From positions 1 through 49,683 of the forward strand of contig JAUYET010000110.1 of NCBI GenBank assembly GCA_030691265.1: a stretch of DNA of 49,683 nucleotides. The letters run 5' to 3'. Position numbers and translations under genes: made by a program. A model generated the notes under the pieces. That model ran no database searches. It saw only the letters and a program-made list of their open reading frames with translations, and was not told the origin of the DNA. Position 1 is the stretch's first letter, and every line of letters begins with the position of its first letter. The stretch comes from Pseudomonadota bacterium (GTDB lineage: Bacteria > Pseudomonadota > Gammaproteobacteria > Burkholderiales > Thiobacillaceae). Below are positions 47,551 through 49,683 of this stretch, in pieces.

Positions 47551-48966
47551 ATGCTGAAACGCCGCTCCATCGTCCTCGCCTTGCTGATCGCTTTACCCGC
47601 GCACGCGCTGGAATTGCCCGATCTGGGCGAAGTCTCGCGCGTGGCGCTGAGCGAGGCGCACGAAGCGCGCATCGGTCGCGAGATCATGCGTCAGATTCGT
47701 GGTAGCGCCGACAGCCTCGATGATCCGGTCCTGATCGAATACCTGAATACGCTGGGCGAACGTCTGGCCGCCGCGTCGCCGGAGCCGGCGCGGCGCTTCG
47801 AATTCTTTCCGGTACGCGATGCCAGCATCAATGCGTTCGCCTTGCCGGGCGGTTATGTCGGCGTCCACACCGGCCTGATTTCCGCCGCGCGTAATGAGTC
47901 CGAGCTGGCCGGTGTGCTGGCGCACGAGATCGCCCATGTGACGCAGAGCCACATCGCACGCATCGTCGATGCGCAAAAAAACGCCGGCCTGGTTTCGCTG
48001 GTGGCGTTGGCCGTCGCGATTCTGGCGGCGCGTTCGAACCCCGACGCCACGCAGGCCGCTATCGTCACCGCGCAAGCCATGAGCATCCAGACCCAGCTCG
48101 ATTTCACGCGTGAACATGAACGCGAGGCGGATCGCGTCGGCCTGCAAACCCTGGCGGATGCCGGTTTTTCGCCGCAAGGCATGGGGACGTTTTTCGAGCG
48201 CTTGCAGGCGCAAGGCCGTTTTTATGAGAACAACGCGCCGGCTTATCTGCGTACTCACCCGCTGACCTTCGAGCGCATCGCCGATATTCAGAATCGGCTG
48301 GGCAGCATTCCCTACCGGCAATTTTCGGATAGCCAGGAATTCACGCTGGTGCGGGCGCGGGTACAGGCGGCGGCCGGCGAGGCGCGCGACGCTGTGCGTG
48401 AATTTGAGGCGAAAGTGCAGGAACAGCCTGCGGCCGCAACCTGGTATGGCCTGTCGCAGGCCTATTTTCGTGCGGGCGATCTGGCGCCGGCTGCGCGAGC
48501 TCTGGAGCACGCGAGCAAGCTGGAGAGCGGTTCGCCTTTGCTCGACCTGGCGCGCGCCGAACTCGCGCTGGCGCGTGGCCAGGCGGTCGAATCCGCTCGT
48601 CTGTCGGCCGCCGCGCTGGTCAACAACAGCGCTTACAGACCGCTTGCCTATCAGCATGCCCAAGCGCTGCTGGCGGCTAAACAGCCGCGCGAGGCGCTGG
48701 ATTTCCTGAACGAGCGGCAACGTATCTGGTCTTCCGATGCCGCGCTCTTCGCGCTGAAGGCGCAGGCGCATCAGGCGCTCGGACAGCGCGCGGAGTCCTA
48801 CCTTGCGCAGGCCGAGTTTTATGCGCTTACGGACCGCATCGGTGCGGCGATCGAGCAATTGTTGATGGCGCAACGTCACGGCAAGTCCGATTTTTTCACG
48901 CTATCGATCATCGATGCCCGTGTGCGCGAATTACGCGAGCGGCAGCAGAAAGAACCCTCGCGCTGA
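47551..48966 (+). CDS. bepA: M48 metalloprotease with TPR repeats (BepA/YfgC-like)
   Basis: 471 residues. Signal peptide MLKRRSIVLALLIALPAHA. The peptidase domain has FPVRDASINAFALPGGYVGV, the zinc motif HEIAH (125-129) and the third ligand in HEREADRVGLQ. The C-terminal half (about 270-460) is TPR-like (AATWYGLSQAYFRAGDLAPA). BepA is a periplasmic protease and chaperone for outer-membrane assembly, acting on LptD and BAM. ATG at 47551 gives a clean signal peptide; longer frames run back over moaC and are rejected. Confidence 0.93.
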   Translation: MLKRRSIVLALLIALPAHALELPDLGEVSRVALSEAHEARIGREIMRQIRGSADSLDDPVLIEYLNTLGERLAAASPEPARRFEFFPVRDASINAFALPGGYVGVHTGLISAARNESELAGVLAHEIAHVTQSHIARIVDAQKNAGLVSLVALAVAILAARSNPDATQAAIVTAQAMSIQTQLDFTREHEREADRVGLQTLADAGFSPQGMGTFFERLQAQGRFYENNAPAYLRTHPLTFERIADIQNRLGSIPYRQFSDSQEFTLVRARVQAAAGEARDAVREFEAKVQEQPAAATWYGLSQAYFRAGDLAPAARALEHASKLESGSPLLDLARAELALARGQAVESARLSAAALVNNSAYRPLAYQHAQALLAAKQPREALDFLNERQRIWSSDAALFALKAQAHQALGQRAESYLAQAEFYALTDRIGAAIEQLLMAQRHGKSDFFTLSIIDARVRELRERQQKEPSR

Positions 48967-48976
48967 CCGGTTCGGG

Positions 48977-49017
48977 CTTGGTACTTACATACTCGGGTTG
49001 GAAAATATCGTACCAAG
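48977..49017. promoter_or_regulatory. inverted repeat upstream of soxX
   Basis: CTTGGTAC (48977-48984) and GTACCAAG (49010-49017) are exact complements 25 bp apart. They lie between bepA and soxX, about 140 bp before the soxX start. Possible operator for sox control or loose 3' hairpin of bepA. Unproven. Confidence 0.3.
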
Positions 49018-49094
49018 TCGCTCGCTTTGGCCTTGTGCCGCTTGGGACGTTGCGAATATCCTTCGTCGCCCCAACACGGGCCCATCCATTTTTT

Positions 49095-49112
49095 CTATGT
49101 CTTTCGACATAG
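49095..49112. promoter_or_regulatory. hairpin in the soxX leader
   Basis: CTATGTC-TTTC-GACATAG, preceded by a run of six Ts, 46 bp before the soxX ATG. Symmetry only; could be a regulator site or leader structure. Confidence 0.3.
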
Positions 49113-49158
49113 GCCGAATGGCATAGCCAGATTGCATTCGATAGAGGAAGGAGACGTT

Positions 49159-49515
49159 ATGCGGAAACGCGCCGCCGTAATTACCGGGGTTCTTGCTGCC
49201 CTGCTCGCCACGACCGCCTTCGCGCAACAGCCGAAGAAGGGTGAGACCGGCAAGGACATCGCTTACAACCGTTCCAAGGGCAACTGCCTGGCCTGCCACG
49301 GCTTCCCGACACTGCCCGACGCCGAGCAGACCGGCAACAGCGGCCCGCCCCTGATCGCCATGCAAGCGCGCTTCCCCGACCGGGCCGTGTTGCGCGCCAA
49401 GATCTGGGACGCCACCGCATCCAGCCCCACGACCTTCATGCCGCCGTTCGGTAAGCACCAAGCGCTGAGCGAGGAAGAAATCGATAAGGTCGTCGACTTT
49501 ATCCATAGTCTGTAA
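49159..49515 (+). CDS. soxX: sulfur-oxidation c-type cytochrome SoxX
   Basis: 118 residues with a Sec signal peptide (RKRAAVITGVLAALLATTAFA). One haem-binding CLACH (43-47) and a distal ligand Met94 in TTFMPPFGKH; RFPDRAVLRAKIWDAT and SEEEIDKVVDFIHSL are typical of SoxX. With SoxA it forms the cytochrome that attaches thiosulfate to the SoxY swinging-arm Cys in the periplasm. GGAAGGAGA precedes the start. soxY follows 27 bp later, indicating a soxXY... operon that continues beyond the window. Confidence 0.94.
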   Translation: MRKRAAVITGVLAALLATTAFAQQPKKGETGKDIAYNRSKGNCLACHGFPTLPDAEQTGNSGPPLIAMQARFPDRAVLRAKIWDATASSPTTFMPPFGKHQALSEEEIDKVVDFIHSL

Positions 49516-49542
49516 CCCCCTGAATTGATCTTAGGAGTGCAT

Positions 49543-49683
49543 ATGAACATTCTGCGCAGGAACGTACTGAAGGGCGCTGGCGCAGCCAGCGCGGTGAGCG
49601 TAGCGGTAGTCGCGGGCCTGCTGAAGCCGGGCGCTGTATTTGCGGCCGAGTGGAACAAGTCCGTGTTTGATAGCAAAGACCTG
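49543..49683 (+). CDS. soxY: thiosulfate oxidation carrier protein SoxY (5' part)
   Basis: 47 codons to the right edge. It opens with a twin-arginine signal (RRNVLKGAGAASAVSVAV, cleaved near FAA) and continues EWNKSVFDSKDL, as in SoxY, which is exported folded with SoxZ. The sulfur-binding C-terminal GGCG lies outside the window. TAGGAG precedes the start. Confidence 0.88.
   Translation, partial: MNILRRNVLKGAGAASAVSVAVVAGLLKPGAVFAAEWNKSVFDSKDL

Overview
The window looks like the chromosome of a GC-rich, flagellated, sulfur-oxidising betaproteobacterium. The evidence is the start of a sox operon (soxX, soxY), a complete flgBCDEFGHIJKL operon behind a sigma-54 type promoter, the CYTH-CHAD, polyphosphate kinase and exopolyphosphatase genes, an ovothiol gene pair and a protein with an exosortase-type sorting tail. 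The genus cannot be fixed from the sequence. No tRNA, rRNA, CRISPR array, transposase or phage gene was seen.

Layout. 1-7223 (minus strand): a compact operon of four exported proteins. It encodes an alpha-toroid/LRR protein with a sorting tail, an unknown basic-tailed protein, a transglutaminase-fold protein lacking the catalytic Cys and His, and an Rhs/YD-repeat protein that runs off the left edge. 7224-8140 has no convincing gene but contains strong terminators. 8141-10617: gnd-zwf. 10673-12027: an ECF sigma factor and an anti-sigma factor carrying a DsrE-like domain. 12236-13687: glgA. 13775-17610: polyamine-type ABC transporter potA, potB, potD, with a toxin-antitoxin pair between potA and potB and no potC. 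17638-21003: divergent ycaO and selO. 21322-22737: manC. 22927-29135: polyphosphate genes (CYTH-CHAD, ppk1, ppx) and a lone response regulator. 29322-31430: a chemoreceptor with a near-perfect sigma-28 promoter. 31856-35348: ovoA and a C-S lyase (ovoB candidate). 35587-46108: flgB to flgL. 46178-47510: an FGE-like protein and moaC. 47551-48966: a bepA-like metalloprotease. 49159-end: soxX and partial soxY.

The most striking feature is dispersed. At least 20 palindromic elements of 34-85 bp fall into at least six unrelated core families, yet all carry the same foot, GTAGG...CCTAC, the tetranucleotide hallmark of REP/REPIN elements. Most are intergenic, but five lie in frame inside coding sequence: the signal-peptide regions of potD, flgH and flgI (two in flgI) and the inter-domain linker of flgJ. 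All five are read in the same phase (GTA-GG, Val-Gly). A different 72-bp palindrome adds 24 residues to ppx. The window also has many 12-15 bp tandem duplications, several at translation starts, including a duplicated Shine-Dalgarno and a 4x EY(T/G)R expansion in ovoA.
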